Source of the DNA: Rubeoparvulum massiliense | Lineage (GTDB): Bacteria > Bacillota > Bacilli > Rubeoparvulales > Rubeoparvulaceae | Direction: 5' to 3' | NCBI RefSeq assembly: GCF_001049895.1 | Contig: NZ_CVPE01000006.1 | Location: 208,441 to 272,440, forward strand | DNA: 64,000 nt | Part shown: piece by piece, positions 52,274 to 62,310 of the stretch | How positions within the stretch are numbered: the stretch's first letter is position 1 | How the letters are laid out: every line of letters begins with the position of its first letter | Made by a program: the position numbers and the translations under genes | The notes under the pieces: model-generated | What the model saw: the letters and a program-made list of their open reading frames with translations, nothing else | Databases searched by the model: none | Told to the model about the DNA's origin: nothing

Positions 52274-53935
52274 ATGGAAGAGATGAAGCGTCATATTCCT
52301 CAATACTTGGGTAACACACTCCATGCAAAAGGATGGATTCAAGAAGCTGCCCTTCGAATGCTATACAATAATCTCCATCCTGATGTAGCAGAAGCTCCTG
52401 ATCAATTAGTAGTATATGGTGGAATCGGTAAAGCAGCAAGAGATTGGGAATGCTTTGATGCTATCGTGCAGAGCTTACTTGATCTAGAGAATGATGAAAC
52501 CCTTTTAATTCAATCCGGAAAGCCAGTGGGAATCTTTCGTACTCATGAAAATGCTCCGCGTGTTTTACTAGCCAATTCCAATCTCGTTCCTCGTTGGGCC
52601 AATTGGGAGCATTTTCGCGAGCTCGAAAAAAAGGGATTAATGATGTATGGTCAGATGACTGCAGGTAGCTGGATTTATATTGGTAGTCAAGGGATTGTTC
52701 AAGGTACATATGAGACCTTTGCTGAGGTAGCACGGCAGCACTTCAACGGGTCACTAGCAGGTACAATCACTTTAACTGCCGGCTTAGGGGGTATGGGTGG
52801 TGCACAGCCTCTAGCAGTTACCATGAATGAAGGTGTCTGTATTGCCATTGAAGTAGATCGCAAAAGAATCGAGCGTCGTCTCGCTACAGGCTATGTCGAC
52901 CTACTGATTGAGGATGTGGCGGATGCTTTACGGCTTGCAGAAGCTGCTAAACAAGAACGTAAGCCGCTCTCCATTGGTCTACTGGGAAATGCTGCTGAGC
53001 TACTTCCCCAATTTTTAAGCCAAGGCTGGACGCCGGATATCCTCACGGATCAAACCTCAGCACATGATCCACTAAATGGTTATATTCCACCAGGATTTCG
53101 TAGCGATGAAGCGCTCCTCGCAAGGCAGCAGAATTCTACACAATATGAACAGCTTGCTAAGAAAGCCATTGCACAGCATGTGAAGGCCATGGTGGCGCTG
53201 AAAGAACGGGGTGCCATCACCTTTGACTACGGGAATAATATTCGACAGGTGGCTTATGACGAAGGAATTGAAGAGGCATTCTCTTTTCCCGGCTTTGTTC
53301 CTGCATATATTCGTCCTCTTTTCTGCGAAGGGAAAGGTCCTTTCCGTTGGGTCGCATTATCAGGGGATCCTGAGGACATCTATCGAACGGATCGCTTAAT
53401 TCTCGAAGAGTTTCCCCATCATCATCAGCTCTGTCGCTGGATTCAACTTGCTCAAGAAAAGATCCATTTTCAAGGCTTACCTGCTCGGATCGCTTGGCTC
53501 GGCTATGGGGAAAGAGCTCAATTTGGCTTGCGTCTAAACGAGCTGGTAGCTAATGGAGAGCTGAAGGCACCTATCGTGATTGGACGCGATCATCTCGATG
53601 CAGGCTCTGTGGCCTCACCTAATCGAGAAACAGAAGGAATGCGAGATGGTAGTGATGCTGTCGCTGACTGGCCTCTGCTCAATGCCTTAATCAACAGTGT
53701 TGGTGGAGCGAGCTGGGTCTCCATTCATCATGGCGGTGGTGTGGGAATGGGGTACTCTCTCCATGCTGGTATGGTAATTGTGGCTGATGGAACTCCAGAA
53801 GCAGCAGAGCGAATTGACCGTGTTCTAACCAGCGATCCCGGGATGGGTGTGATCCGACATGTAGATGCAGGGTATGAAAAGGCGTATGCAACAGCAGCTC
53901 AATTTGGCATAAAAATTCCGATGCAACACTCATAA
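52274..53935 (+). CDS. hutU: Urocanate hydratase
   Basis: A 553-residue NAD-dependent enzyme that converts urocanate to imidazolonepropionate, step 2 of histidine breakdown. Marks include [40 protein letters not shown], the NAD-binding [25 protein letters not shown] and the active-site Cys region [21 protein letters not shown] 52274 lies 9 nt after AAGAAAGG. hutI and hutG lie 6 kb downstream; hutH was not found. Confidence 0.97.
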   Translation: MEEMKRHIPQYLGNTLHAKGWIQEAALRMLYNNLHPDVAEAPDQLVVYGGIGKAARDWECFDAIVQSLLDLENDETLLIQSGKPVGIFRTHENAPRVLLANSNLVPRWANWEHFRELEKKGLMMYGQMTAGSWIYIGSQGIVQGTYETFAEVARQHFNGSLAGTITLTAGLGGMGGAQPLAVTMNEGVCIAIEVDRKRIERRLATGYVDLLIEDVADALRLAEAAKQERKPLSIGLLGNAAELLPQFLSQGWTPDILTDQTSAHDPLNGYIPPGFRSDEALLARQQNSTQYEQLAKKAIAQHVKAMVALKERGAITFDYGNNIRQVAYDEGIEEAFSFPGFVPAYIRPLFCEGKGPFRWVALSGDPEDIYRTDRLILEEFPHHHQLCRWIQLAQEKIHFQGLPARIAWLGYGERAQFGLRLNELVANGELKAPIVIGRDHLDAGSVASPNRETEGMRDGSDAVADWPLLNALINSVGGASWVSIHHGGGVGMGYSLHAGMVIVADGTPEAAERIDRVLTSDPGMGVIRHVDAGYEKAYATAAQFGIKIPMQHS

Positions 53936-54442
53936 TCATCCGGATCAATGAGAACCAATGTGCTGTGAGTTGTAGGAGATTCATCCTAGAAAGCGCTCTC
54001 ATAAATAGAGGCTAGTTACATAAAAAGGTAATGTCAAGTTACGCTACAAGTGGGGAATGATAGCGCAAGCTGATCAACCAAACATGGAGAAATTAAGGGA
54101 TACTCTAGGGTGAATCTTCTTTCAATTCACGATGCATTTATTAAAAATAGAGAGATGTGCAGTAAAATATGAAAGTAAAACATCAACGCTTGATAAGCGA
54201 AACTTTTCACAAAATACTAGCAAAATATTCAACGAAGGTTGGTTGAATACAGTTGGCATGGTTGGGATAATTGAGTTAAGCATATGAAATGAATAATCGT
54301 TTCATTGATTTCCCATTCATTTCTGTGCATTCATTAAGAGACGGGAGGCGTAATTAACTGGATCATAGCAACGCAGAATGTGAAAAAGATAACAAATCAG
54401 ATTTCGCAACATGAGCATGCATAACCAAAGGAGGGAACATCA
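53936..54442 (+). other. Long intergenic region before dcuC
   Basis: About 500 nt without a credible ORF. Apart from the cre-like site near its start I see only a small hairpin (ATGAAA/TTTCAT near 54287) and an AAAGGAGGG ribosome site before the transporter. No clear terminator follows hutU. Confidence 0.5.
53988..54001. promoter_or_regulatory. cre-like catabolite control site
   Basis: AGAAAGCGCTCTCA matches 13 of 14 positions of the CcpA consensus TGWAANCGNTNWCA. It lies between hutU and the dcuC-type gene and suggests glucose repression of the latter. Confidence 0.6.
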
Positions 54443-55702
54443 ATGAGTACGCTATATATCGTCCTCGGTATCATAGTCATTATTGGTACAATTTACTTCC
54501 TCATCAAACGGGTCGAAGCAAGAATGGTTTTATTTGCATCTGGTTTACTCATGTGCATTCTTGCAGGTCAGCCGATGGCAGCCTTTGATGCATTTGCTTC
54601 AAGAATGACAGCTGCTGGTCTTATCCAAGCAATCTTATCCGTAATGGGTTTTGCGTTTGTTATGAAATACACAGAATGTGATAAACATATGGTCCATTTA
54701 ATTGGTGGTGGATTAAAGAAGGTTGGCGGATTCTTAATTCCAACTGCTGTGATCTTAACCTTCTTAATTAACATTGCCCTACCTAGTGCTGCTGGTACTG
54801 CTGCTGCAGTAGGTGCCATCTTTATTCCTATCTTAATGGCTGCTGGCGTTCATCCTGCTACTGCTGCTGCTGCTGTTTTTGCCGGTACATTCGGTAGTAT
54901 GTTGAATCCAGGGAATGCCCACAATCCTTTCGTCGGTGAACTGGCTGGTATCGAATCGATGGATGTGATCTCTGTCCACTCCGTTGCAACCATATCATCT
55001 GGGATTATTGCTGCAATTGTACTTTTTATCGTAGCTATTGTTACAAAAGAGCATAAAGGCTATGTTCCAGACACCATGGAAAATGCTGAAGCATTCGGTA
55101 AAGTAAATCTACTTTATGCTATTGTACCTGTCTTACCTGTAGTCCTATTAGTTCTTGGTTCTACTGTGGTTCCTGCCCTTGAAATGGGTGTACCTCATGC
55201 TATGTTAATCGGTGCTTTAATTGCATTGATTGTTACACGGAAGAGCCCAACCAAGCTAACTCAAGAGTTCTTTAACGGGATGGGTAAAGCATATGCTAAC
55301 GTAATGGGTATCATCATTACAGCTTCCGTTTTCGTTGCAGGGATGAATGCAGTTGGCTTAATCGATGCTTTCATCAATGCCATGACCAATTCACCAGCAA
55401 TTGTAAATATCTGTGCAGCATTTGGTCCTTTCCTTCTCGCTGTAGTCTGCGGTTCTGGTGATGCGGCAACCTTCGCCTTCAATGAAGCGGTTACTCCATT
55501 TGCTGAACAGTTCGGTGTTCCAATTGCGAACATGGGTGCTATGGCTGCCTTAGGTGGAGCCCTTGGTCGTTCCATGTCCCCAATTGCTGGTGCTGCTATC
55601 GTCTGTGCTGGTATCGCAAATGTGAACCCCATGGAATTGGCAAAACGGAACGCTCCTGGGATGATTATTGCTACCATCGTCTCGATGATCATCCTTCTTT
55701 AA
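54443..55702 (+). CDS. dcuC: DcuC-family anaerobic C4-dicarboxylate/acid transporter
   Basis: A 419-residue membrane protein of 10-12 helices with DcuC family segments: GFAFVMKYTECDKHMVHLIG, IALPSAAGTAAAVGAIFIPIL, FAGTFGSMLNPGNAHNPFVGE and the late GSGDAATFAFNEAVTPFAEQFGV. DcuC proteins export or exchange succinate and related acids. Beside hut and M20 enzymes it might move another product or substrate of amino acid breakdown. AAAGGAGGG precedes the ATG. Confidence 0.9.
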   Translation: MSTLYIVLGIIVIIGTIYFLIKRVEARMVLFASGLLMCILAGQPMAAFDAFASRMTAAGLIQAILSVMGFAFVMKYTECDKHMVHLIGGGLKKVGGFLIPTAVILTFLINIALPSAAGTAAAVGAIFIPILMAAGVHPATAAAAVFAGTFGSMLNPGNAHNPFVGELAGIESMDVISVHSVATISSGIIAAIVLFIVAIVTKEHKGYVPDTMENAEAFGKVNLLYAIVPVLPVVLLVLGSTVVPALEMGVPHAMLIGALIALIVTRKSPTKLTQEFFNGMGKAYANVMGIIITASVFVAGMNAVGLIDAFINAMTNSPAIVNICAAFGPFLLAVVCGSGDAATFAFNEAVTPFAEQFGVPIANMGAMAALGGALGRSMSPIAGAAIVCAGIANVNPMELAKRNAPGMIIATIVSMIILL

Positions 55703-55766
55703 TACTTCTTCACACCCAGATTGACAACATGAATCGACGAGGAAGCATAATAGGAGGATCACATTC

Positions 55767-57008
55767 ATGAATATAGAGAAAGATCGACTTTATAACGACC
55801 TAGAGCAGATTGCTCAATTTGGTAAACTTCCACAAGGCGGGGTCACCCGCCTTGCTTTATCAACCATGGATATGCATGCAAGAACCTACCTCATCGACGC
55901 GATGAAGCAGGCCAACCTCGATGTAAGAATCGATGCAGTAGGCAACATCTATGGTCGGCGAGAAGGGAAGCAAAACCTCCCACCCGTCTTGCTGGGCTCC
56001 CACTTAGATACTGTTCCAGAAGGCGGTAACTATGATGGGATCGTTGGGGTATCGAGCGCCCTTGAGGTGATACGAACCCTTAATGATGCGGATATTATCA
56101 CTGAAAGACCCATTGAGATCATCAATTTTACCGCGGAAGAATCAAGCCGTTTTCGCGCAAGCACCATTGGAAGCAAAGCCCTCAAAGGCGTGATCACTAG
56201 TGAAAAAATGCACAAAATGGTGGATAAAGAAGGAATCTCGTTTTATCAAGCATTAAAAAATGCTGGATATCATCCAGATCAGCTGGAATCAGTTCAGCTT
56301 GCACCAGGTGCCTACCACGCTTTCCTTGAACTGCATATTGAACAAGGTCCCGTTTTGGAGCGTCTTAATAAGAAGATTGGGATCGTCACAGCCATTGCAG
56401 CTCCAACTCGTATGCATATTACCATTGAAGGGAAAGCCGATCATTCAGGGAATACACCGATGAACATGCGCCAGGATGCATTAGCAGGAGCCTGTGAAGT
56501 GATCCTCGCCATTGAAGAGATTGCGAAAGCCAAAGCGGGTGAACACACCGTTGGTACCGTGGGTGATGTGAGCGTGAAGCCTGGTGCAATGAATGTAATC
56601 CCTGGCGAAGCACAATTATGGGTGGATATTCGTGATATTGATTATGAATCAAAAAAGAAAGCAGTCCATCTTACTTTAGAGAAATTAGACGAGGTTGCTC
56701 AACGACGTAAATTGGCAATCAAATATGAAATGCTATCTGATGAGGTTCCAGTTCAGCTCTCCCCACGAGTCATTCAGTCGATACAAGCTGTTACAGAGAA
56801 ATTGAACTTTCCTTACCATGTGATGCATAGTGGTGCAGGTCATGATGCCATGAATCTAGTGCCAATCACTGATGTGGGGATGATCTTTGTTCCAAGTAAG
56901 GATGGGATCAGCCATAACATTGCCGAGTTTACCTCAATAGAGGATATTGCCTTAGGAGCAAATGTCTTGTTGCATACGGTATATCAACTTTCGATGGAGG
57001 GTGAGTAA
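55767..57008 (+). CDS. M20-family hydrolase, N-carbamoyl-L-amino acid hydrolase/AllC type
   Basis: A 413-residue zinc amidohydrolase. Metal-ligand motifs: LLGSHLDTVPEGGNYDGIVGV, NFTAEESSRF, FLELHIEQGPVLE and late SGAGHDAMNL. This is the hydantoinase/carbamoylase and allantoate amidohydrolase group, which cleaves carbamoyl or similar N-acyl groups. ATAGGAGG precedes the ATG. It starts 65 nt after dcuC and ends 1 nt before the next M20 gene, so these form one operon. The substrate is not known. Confidence 0.9.
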   Translation: MNIEKDRLYNDLEQIAQFGKLPQGGVTRLALSTMDMHARTYLIDAMKQANLDVRIDAVGNIYGRREGKQNLPPVLLGSHLDTVPEGGNYDGIVGVSSALEVIRTLNDADIITERPIEIINFTAEESSRFRASTIGSKALKGVITSEKMHKMVDKEGISFYQALKNAGYHPDQLESVQLAPGAYHAFLELHIEQGPVLERLNKKIGIVTAIAAPTRMHITIEGKADHSGNTPMNMRQDALAGACEVILAIEEIAKAKAGEHTVGTVGDVSVKPGAMNVIPGEAQLWVDIRDIDYESKKKAVHLTLEKLDEVAQRRKLAIKYEMLSDEVPVQLSPRVIQSIQAVTEKLNFPYHVMHSGAGHDAMNLVPITDVGMIFVPSKDGISHNIAEFTSIEDIALGANVLLHTVYQLSMEGE

Positions 57009-57009
57009 A

Positions 57010-58311
57010 GTGGAAGATCGGATTAAAGAACAACTTGCACATGTTGAAGGAAAATTGGTTCAGTATCGCCGGAATTTTCACCAATATCCAGAACCAGCAT
57101 GGACAGAATTCCGCACTACTTCTAAAATTATTCATTACTTACAAGAATGGGGTTACCAAATTCGCTTTGGCGCAGATGTCATTGCCGAAGAAGCCATGAT
57201 GGGAGTACCATCAAAAGAGAAGCTAGAAGAAGAGATGGAACGTGCCATTGCCCAAGGTGCAGATCCTGAATTAGTAGCCAAAATGGCCGGCGGGAAAACA
57301 GGGTTGGTGGCAGAATTAGATTGTGGAGAAGGACCTGTTATTGCCCTGCGTTTTGATATTGACTCGAATGAAATTCAAGAGATTGAATCTGCAGAGCATC
57401 GTCCCTATAAAGAAGGCTTCTCCTCAAAAAATCCGGGTGCCATGCATGCTTGTGGTCATGATGGTCACATCACCATGGGTCTAGGAACTGCAGAAGTGTT
57501 GGCCTCCCTTAAGGATCAGCTTCATGGGAAGATCCGTCTGATCTTTCAACCCGGTGAAGAGGGCGTACGTGGCGCTCGTGCTATGGTCGAAGCAGGTGTG
57601 GTAGACGATGTGGACTATATTCTCGGTGGTCATATTGGTTTTAAAGCCGGAGAGTCAGGTAACTTCGTCTGTGCAACAGGTAAGTTCCTTGCCACAACCA
57701 AGCTCGATGTGACCTATAAAGGGGTTCCATCCCATGCGGGAGCAGCACCACAGGAAGGGAAGAACGCTTTACTTGCTGCAGCATGTGCAGCACTCAATCT
57801 CCATGCTATTTCCCGTCATGGTGAAGGCGCCTCTCGGATCAATGTAGGTGTATTAAATGCTGGTCAAGGTCGGAACATCCTTCCTCCCAATGCCCTTATG
57901 AAACTTGAAACCCGTGGTGAAACCAGTGAAATTGATGCCTATATGGTGAAAGAGAGCAAACGGATCGCCGCTGCTGCAGCTGCCATGTATGATGTGGAAT
58001 ATGATGTGCAGATGGTGGGCGGTACTAGCGGTGGCGAATGCGACCTAGAGATTGCCCAAATCATGAAGGAAGAGGCAGCTCATATTCCTGCTATTAAAAA
58101 TGTAATCGACTATGCAGCACTAGGCGCAGCAGAGGATTTTGCCCATCTCATGAGTACTGTACAAGCTCATGGTGGTAAAGGTTGCTATTATATGCTCGGT
58201 GCAGATCGTGCTGCAGGACACCATGATAATCACTTTGATTTTGATGAAAGTGTTCTGATTTCAGGTGTAGAAATGAATGTACGGACAGTCTTGCGTTTGG
58301 CAGCAAAATAA
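57010..58311 (+). CDS. M20-family peptidase/amidohydrolase, copy 1 (AbgB-like)
   Basis: A 433-residue aminoacylase-type hydrolase: YRRNFHQYPEPAWTEFRT, the metal site GAMHACGHDGHITMGLGTAEV, FQPGEEGVRGARAMVEAGVV, the dimerisation-lid motif HAGAAPQEGKNALLAAA and late GGAED-type GAAEDFAHLM. The group includes aminobenzoyl-glutamate hydrolases and N-acyl amino acid hydrolases. GTG 57010 follows GAGGGTGA. It is closely related to the next gene. Confidence 0.9.
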   Translation: MEDRIKEQLAHVEGKLVQYRRNFHQYPEPAWTEFRTTSKIIHYLQEWGYQIRFGADVIAEEAMMGVPSKEKLEEEMERAIAQGADPELVAKMAGGKTGLVAELDCGEGPVIALRFDIDSNEIQEIESAEHRPYKEGFSSKNPGAMHACGHDGHITMGLGTAEVLASLKDQLHGKIRLIFQPGEEGVRGARAMVEAGVVDDVDYILGGHIGFKAGESGNFVCATGKFLATTKLDVTYKGVPSHAGAAPQEGKNALLAAACAALNLHAISRHGEGASRINVGVLNAGQGRNILPPNALMKLETRGETSEIDAYMVKESKRIAAAAAAMYDVEYDVQMVGGTSGGECDLEIAQIMKEEAAHIPAIKNVIDYAALGAAEDFAHLMSTVQAHGGKGCYYMLGADRAAGHHDNHFDFDESVLISGVEMNVRTVLRLAAK

Positions 58312-58318
58312 TGCAGAG

Positions 58319-58356
58319 AAAGGTTCAGTTGAGGTGCGCTTCAGCTGAGCCTTTTC
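58319..58356 (+). terminator. Hairpin between the two M20 copies
   Basis: AAAGGTTCAG pairs with CTGAGCCTTT (one wobble), then TTCC. It probably weakens transcription of the second copy. Confidence 0.65.
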
Positions 58357-58387
58357 CATTCTATACTGGACGAAAGGGATGAGTATC

Positions 58388-59695
58388 ATGGATGAAAAGA
58401 TTATTGAAGAGATTCAGAATTTACGAGATCGACTGATTGATTATCGGCGTGATTTTCATCGTTATCCTGAGCCAGGTTGGACGGAATTCCGAACAGCATC
58501 GAAGATTATTCACTGTCTAAAAGACTGGGGTTACTCCGTACGTTTTGGTGCGGATGTGATTTCTGAAGCTGATATGATGGGGGTGCCAACGAAGGAGAAG
58601 CTAGACCAGGAGATGAAGCGTGCCATCACCCAAGGTGCTGACCCAGAATTGATCGCACAAATGGCAGGAGGAAAGACTGGTATTGTTGCGGAATTAAATT
58701 GTGGACCTGGTCCTGTCATCGCTATCCGTTTCGATATGGACTCCAATGATATTCAGGAGGCAGAATCAGATGAGCATCGTCCATATCGGGAGGGATTTGC
58801 TTCCAAGAATCCAGGGGCCATGCATGCTTGTGGTCATGATAGTCACGTTGCTATGGGATTGGGAACTGCAGAAATTCTAGCTGCTCATCAAGATTTACTC
58901 CATGGAACCATTCGGCTCATCTTCCAACCTGGTGAAGAGGGTGTTCGTGGTGCCCGTGCCATGGTGGAAGCAGGTGTGGTCGACGATGTGGATTATATCC
59001 TTGGTGGTCATATTGGCTGTAATGGTGGGAAGAGTGGCGGGTTTGTTTGTGCTGCTACTCGCTTTCTCGCAACGACCAAGCTGGATGTGAGCTTTACTGG
59101 CCTACCTGCCCATGCAGGAGCAGCACCACAGGAAGGGAAGAATGCCTTATTAGCCGGTGCAACAGCAGCACTCAATCTCCATGCTATTTCCCGTCATGGC
59201 GAAGGGGCCTCGCGGATCAATGTAGGAGTACTTCAAGCAGGCCAAGGGCGCAATATAATCCCACCCAATGCCTTTCTCAAAATTGAAACTCGTGGTGAAA
59301 CCAGTGAGATCGATGCTTACATGTTGGAAGAAGCAAAGCGGATCATCGCATCTGCGGCGCAAATGTACGATGTAGCATATACGATCGTCATGGCAGGTGG
59401 AACATGTAGTAGCGATGCTGATCCAGAGATGGTTGAATTGCTATACGAAGAGGCAGAAAAGGTAATCGAATTGGATGAAATCAAGCGCTATGTCCCCATA
59501 GGTGGAGCAGAGGATTTTGCTTACTTTATGAGAAGGGTTCAATCTCACGGAGGGAAGGCTTGCTACTATATGCTAGGAACAGATCGTCCCGCTGGTCACC
59601 ATAATCATCATTTCGATATTAATGAAGCAGTTCTAACCACTGGTGTTGAGATGAATGTTCGAACGATTCTACGGTTAGCTAATACTGGGAAGTAA
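58388..59695 (+). CDS. M20-family peptidase/amidohydrolase, copy 2 (AbgB-like)
   Basis: A 435-residue paralogue of the preceding protein; most motifs are identical (GAMHACGHDSHVAMGLGTAEI, FQPGEEGVRGARAMVEAGVV, HAGAAPQEGKNALLAG, RHGEGASRINVGVL). The clearest differences are in GG-T-CSSDADPEMVELL and in GHIGCNGGKSGG, where the first copy has GHIGFKAGESGN, so substrate choice may differ. GAAAGGG precedes ATG 58388. It arose by tandem duplication. Confidence 0.9.
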   Translation: MDEKIIEEIQNLRDRLIDYRRDFHRYPEPGWTEFRTASKIIHCLKDWGYSVRFGADVISEADMMGVPTKEKLDQEMKRAITQGADPELIAQMAGGKTGIVAELNCGPGPVIAIRFDMDSNDIQEAESDEHRPYREGFASKNPGAMHACGHDSHVAMGLGTAEILAAHQDLLHGTIRLIFQPGEEGVRGARAMVEAGVVDDVDYILGGHIGCNGGKSGGFVCAATRFLATTKLDVSFTGLPAHAGAAPQEGKNALLAGATAALNLHAISRHGEGASRINVGVLQAGQGRNIIPPNAFLKIETRGETSEIDAYMLEEAKRIIASAAQMYDVAYTIVMAGGTCSSDADPEMVELLYEEAEKVIELDEIKRYVPIGGAEDFAYFMRRVQSHGGKACYYMLGTDRPAGHHNHHFDINEAVLTTGVEMNVRTILRLANTGK

Positions 59696-59728
59696 GCATT
59701 AGGGAGTAAGTATATAATATCGATTACA

Positions 59729-59793
59729 AGAAGCTGATCCAGAGGGAAGTCTTTGGGTCAGCTTTTTGCTTTGAATATGTGATCAGCTTCTTT
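59729..59793 (+). promoter_or_regulatory. Leader with competing hairpins before hutI
   Basis: AAGCTGATCC (59731-59740) can pair with GGGTCAGCTT (59755-59764), followed by TTTTT, as a terminator. The same arm, extended to AAGAAGCTGATC (59729-59740), can instead pair perfectly with GATCAGCTTCTT (59781-59792). The two are exclusive. A TATAAT-like box lies at about 59713. It is either the terminator of copy 2 or an attenuator of hutIG. Confidence 0.5.
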
Positions 59794-59883
59794 AAGGCCA
59801 GACTTTATGATAGGCGAGGAGAGAATAACATGGTAAAGTATGCATAAGGTGGGAAACATTAAAGTGGCTAGGGAGGATGGGAG

Positions 59884-61173
59884 ATGGTAGCAAAAAGTAA
59901 GAAACCCATTTGGATTCGCCATGCATCTCAATTGATCACCATGGCTGATGGAGGAAAAGGTCCACGAATAGGAAGCGAGATGAGTCAATTAGGACTGATC
60001 GCTGATGGGAGCGTATGGATCGAAGATGGTATGATTCAGGCGGTGGGTCGGGACGCTGATTTAGTGCCCAAGTATGGCGATCGGATGTGGGAAGCGAGGA
60101 TTATCAATGCTGCTGGTCATGTGGTAACGCCTGGCTTCATTGACCCTCATACACATCTTGTTTTTGGCGGAAGCCGCGAAGGAGAATTTCTGCAACGCTT
60201 AAAGGGTGCCACCTATCTTGAAATTATGAACGCAGGTGGCGGCATTCATGCCACAGCGGAAGCTACACGTAGAGCTACCTTCGAAGAGCTGAAGCAGGTA
60301 GCCATGGGTCGACTGGATGCTTTTCTACGTCATGGTGTAACAACCGTGGAGGCGAAAAGTGGCTATGGACTGAACTGGGAGACAGAACGGAAGCAATTAC
60401 AGGTTGCTATACAGCTCCACCAAGAGCATCCCATCGATATCGTCTCCACCTTCATGGGAGCCCATGCTGTTCCGAAAGAGTATGCATCAGCACCTGATGA
60501 TTATATACAGGAGATCATCAGTCAGATGCTACCTGCCGTTGTAGAAGAGAAATTGGCTCAGTTTCAGGATGTTTTTTGTGAAGCTGGGGTCTTTAATCAG
60601 GAGCAAACCCGTATGCTCTTGGAAGCTGGTCAGAAGCTAGGCTTACAACCGAAGCTCCATGCGGATGAATTGGTACCTTTTGGCGGAGCAGAGCTCGCTG
60701 CAGAATTGGGAGCCATCTCTGCAGATCACCTACTTCGTGCTAGTGAGGCTGGCTTACAGCGAATGGCAGAACGCAAGGTATTGGCAGTGCTGTTGCCTGG
60801 TACTGCCTTCTTCCTTCGCGCACCGATGGCCAATGGACGGCAGATGATCGATCTTGGTGTTCCAGTGGCATTAGCCACCGATTTTAACCCAGGCTCATCA
60901 CCTACTGTGAATCTTCCCTTGATTATGAATCTAGCCTGTCAAGGAATGGGGATGTTGCCTGCAGAATGTATGACAGCTGTAACCATCAATGCTGCTCATG
61001 CTGTTGGCCGTGCTTATGAGATCGGCAGTATTGAGGTAGGAAAGAAGGGGGATCTAGTACTCTTTGCCGTATCTGACTATCTTCAACTTTTTTATCATTA
61101 CGGGATGAATCATGTGGCAATGGTGATGAAAGAGGGTCAGGTTGTGGTAGAGGATGGTGAAGTAGTATGGTAA
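59884..61173 (+). CDS. hutI: Imidazolonepropionase
   Basis: A 429-residue metal-dependent amidohydrolase, step 3 of histidine breakdown, giving N-formimidoyl-glutamate. Marks: the metal motif GFIDPHTHLVFGG, LEIMNAGGGIHATAEATR, VEAKSGYGLNWETERKQL, LHADEL and ALATDFNPGSSPT. GGGAGGATGGGAG precedes the ATG. The hutG start lies 7 nt inside its 3' end. Confidence 0.97.
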   Translation: MVAKSKKPIWIRHASQLITMADGGKGPRIGSEMSQLGLIADGSVWIEDGMIQAVGRDADLVPKYGDRMWEARIINAAGHVVTPGFIDPHTHLVFGGSREGEFLQRLKGATYLEIMNAGGGIHATAEATRRATFEELKQVAMGRLDAFLRHGVTTVEAKSGYGLNWETERKQLQVAIQLHQEHPIDIVSTFMGAHAVPKEYASAPDDYIQEIISQMLPAVVEEKLAQFQDVFCEAGVFNQEQTRMLLEAGQKLGLQPKLHADELVPFGGAELAAELGAISADHLLRASEAGLQRMAERKVLAVLLPGTAFFLRAPMANGRQMIDLGVPVALATDFNPGSSPTVNLPLIMNLACQGMGMLPAECMTAVTINAAHAVGRAYEIGSIEVGKKGDLVLFAVSDYLQLFYHYGMNHVAMVMKEGQVVVEDGEVVW

Positions 61174-62183
61174 GCTACCCATATCCACTCCTCACACCAC
61201 CGCCATTTCGTTGGACGCAGACAGCTGTTACCGATCCCCGTGTACATGAATGGATTAGCACGCTGCCAGAGGCTGTACTGCATGGCACAGCCGAACCCAA
61301 TTGGAATCAATACGATGTAACCATTCTCGGTGTCCCTCTCTCCCGCTCCTCTCTAAGTGCTTCGGCAGCCAGTGAGCATCCCGATGCTTTCCGCAGGGCC
61401 TGGAAGTATTTCTATCCCTATGATGTGGAATGGGACGTGGACCTCACGCCTTTACGGGTAGTGGATCTAGGAGATGTTCAGCAGCATGCAACCGATATTC
61501 TTTTGACCCATCAATGGATAACGGATGCCATGTTTGCTATGCGAACCCATCATTCGCAACTTCTCCCCATTGCCATCGGCGGAGATCATTCCATCACAGC
61601 CATGCTGCTACGTGGTTGGAAGAAGGCACACCCAGAAGAGCGGATCGGTATCCTTCAGCTAGATACCCACTTTGACCTTCGTTCCTTGGTTCCTCATGGT
61701 CCCACCAATGGAACACCCATTCGTTTCCTTCTTGAAAAGGGGCTGATTCGCGGAGAAGATGTGGTTAATATTGGATTGCACGGCTTCTTTAATAGTAAGA
61801 GTCTAAAGGAGTATGCAGATGAGCAGCAGATTGGAGTTATTACGCTCCATGAAGTAAGAAAACGGGGGATCGAAGAGGTAGCCCAAACAGCACTTCAACG
61901 TTTGCGACAGCAGGTGGATACCATCTATCTCACGGTGGATATGGATGTACTCGATCTTGCCTTTGGCCCAGCGGCACCTGCTGCAGCGCCTGGGGGAATG
62001 CGCTCCGATGAGCTTTTTGCAGCAGTGCGCTTAGCAGGATTAGACCCAAAGGTAAAGGGCATGGATATTGTTTGCTTGGACCCTCTCCGCGATGAGGGAC
62101 AAAAAACCGTAAAGACGGCAGCTCATGTTATGCTCACTTTTTTGAGTGGTGTCATTAGTCGCAAAGCGGTAGGATCAGCGTGA
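61167..62183 (+). CDS. hutG: Formimidoylglutamase (arginase family)
   Basis: A 338-residue ureohydrolase-fold enzyme that splits N-formimidoyl-glutamate into glutamate and formamide. The manganese ligands are all present: IGGDHSIT, LQLDTHFDLR and TVDMDVLDLAFGPAAPA. It overlaps hutI by 7 bp, so the two are coupled. This gene completes the glutamate-forming end of the pathway. Confidence 0.95.
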   Translation: MVSYPYPLLTPPPFRWTQTAVTDPRVHEWISTLPEAVLHGTAEPNWNQYDVTILGVPLSRSSLSASAASEHPDAFRRAWKYFYPYDVEWDVDLTPLRVVDLGDVQQHATDILLTHQWITDAMFAMRTHHSQLLPIAIGGDHSITAMLLRGWKKAHPEERIGILQLDTHFDLRSLVPHGPTNGTPIRFLLEKGLIRGEDVVNIGLHGFFNSKSLKEYADEQQIGVITLHEVRKRGIEEVAQTALQRLRQQVDTIYLTVDMDVLDLAFGPAAPAAAPGGMRSDELFAAVRLAGLDPKVKGMDIVCLDPLRDEGQKTVKTAAHVMLTFLSGVISRKAVGSA

Positions 62184-62310
62184 ATAGAGGCAGATAAACT
62201 GGATCAATCATGCGGTCGAAGCCGGACGGTCTCACAATTATACTTGCGACGCGAATCTAATTTCGGTATGATAAGAGCTAGATTCAGATGTGATCAATTT
62301 AATAGAGAAT

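Noticed and set aside
54245-54275. TTGGCATGGTTGGGA before dcuC looked like a sigma-54 promoter.
   Set aside because: The -12 GC is missing at the required distance from the -24 GG.
62256-62288. GAATCTA ... TAGATTC inverted repeat before the cobalamin riboswitch.
   Set aside because: Only 7 bp with a 19-nt gap around a possible -10 box; too weak to call an operator.
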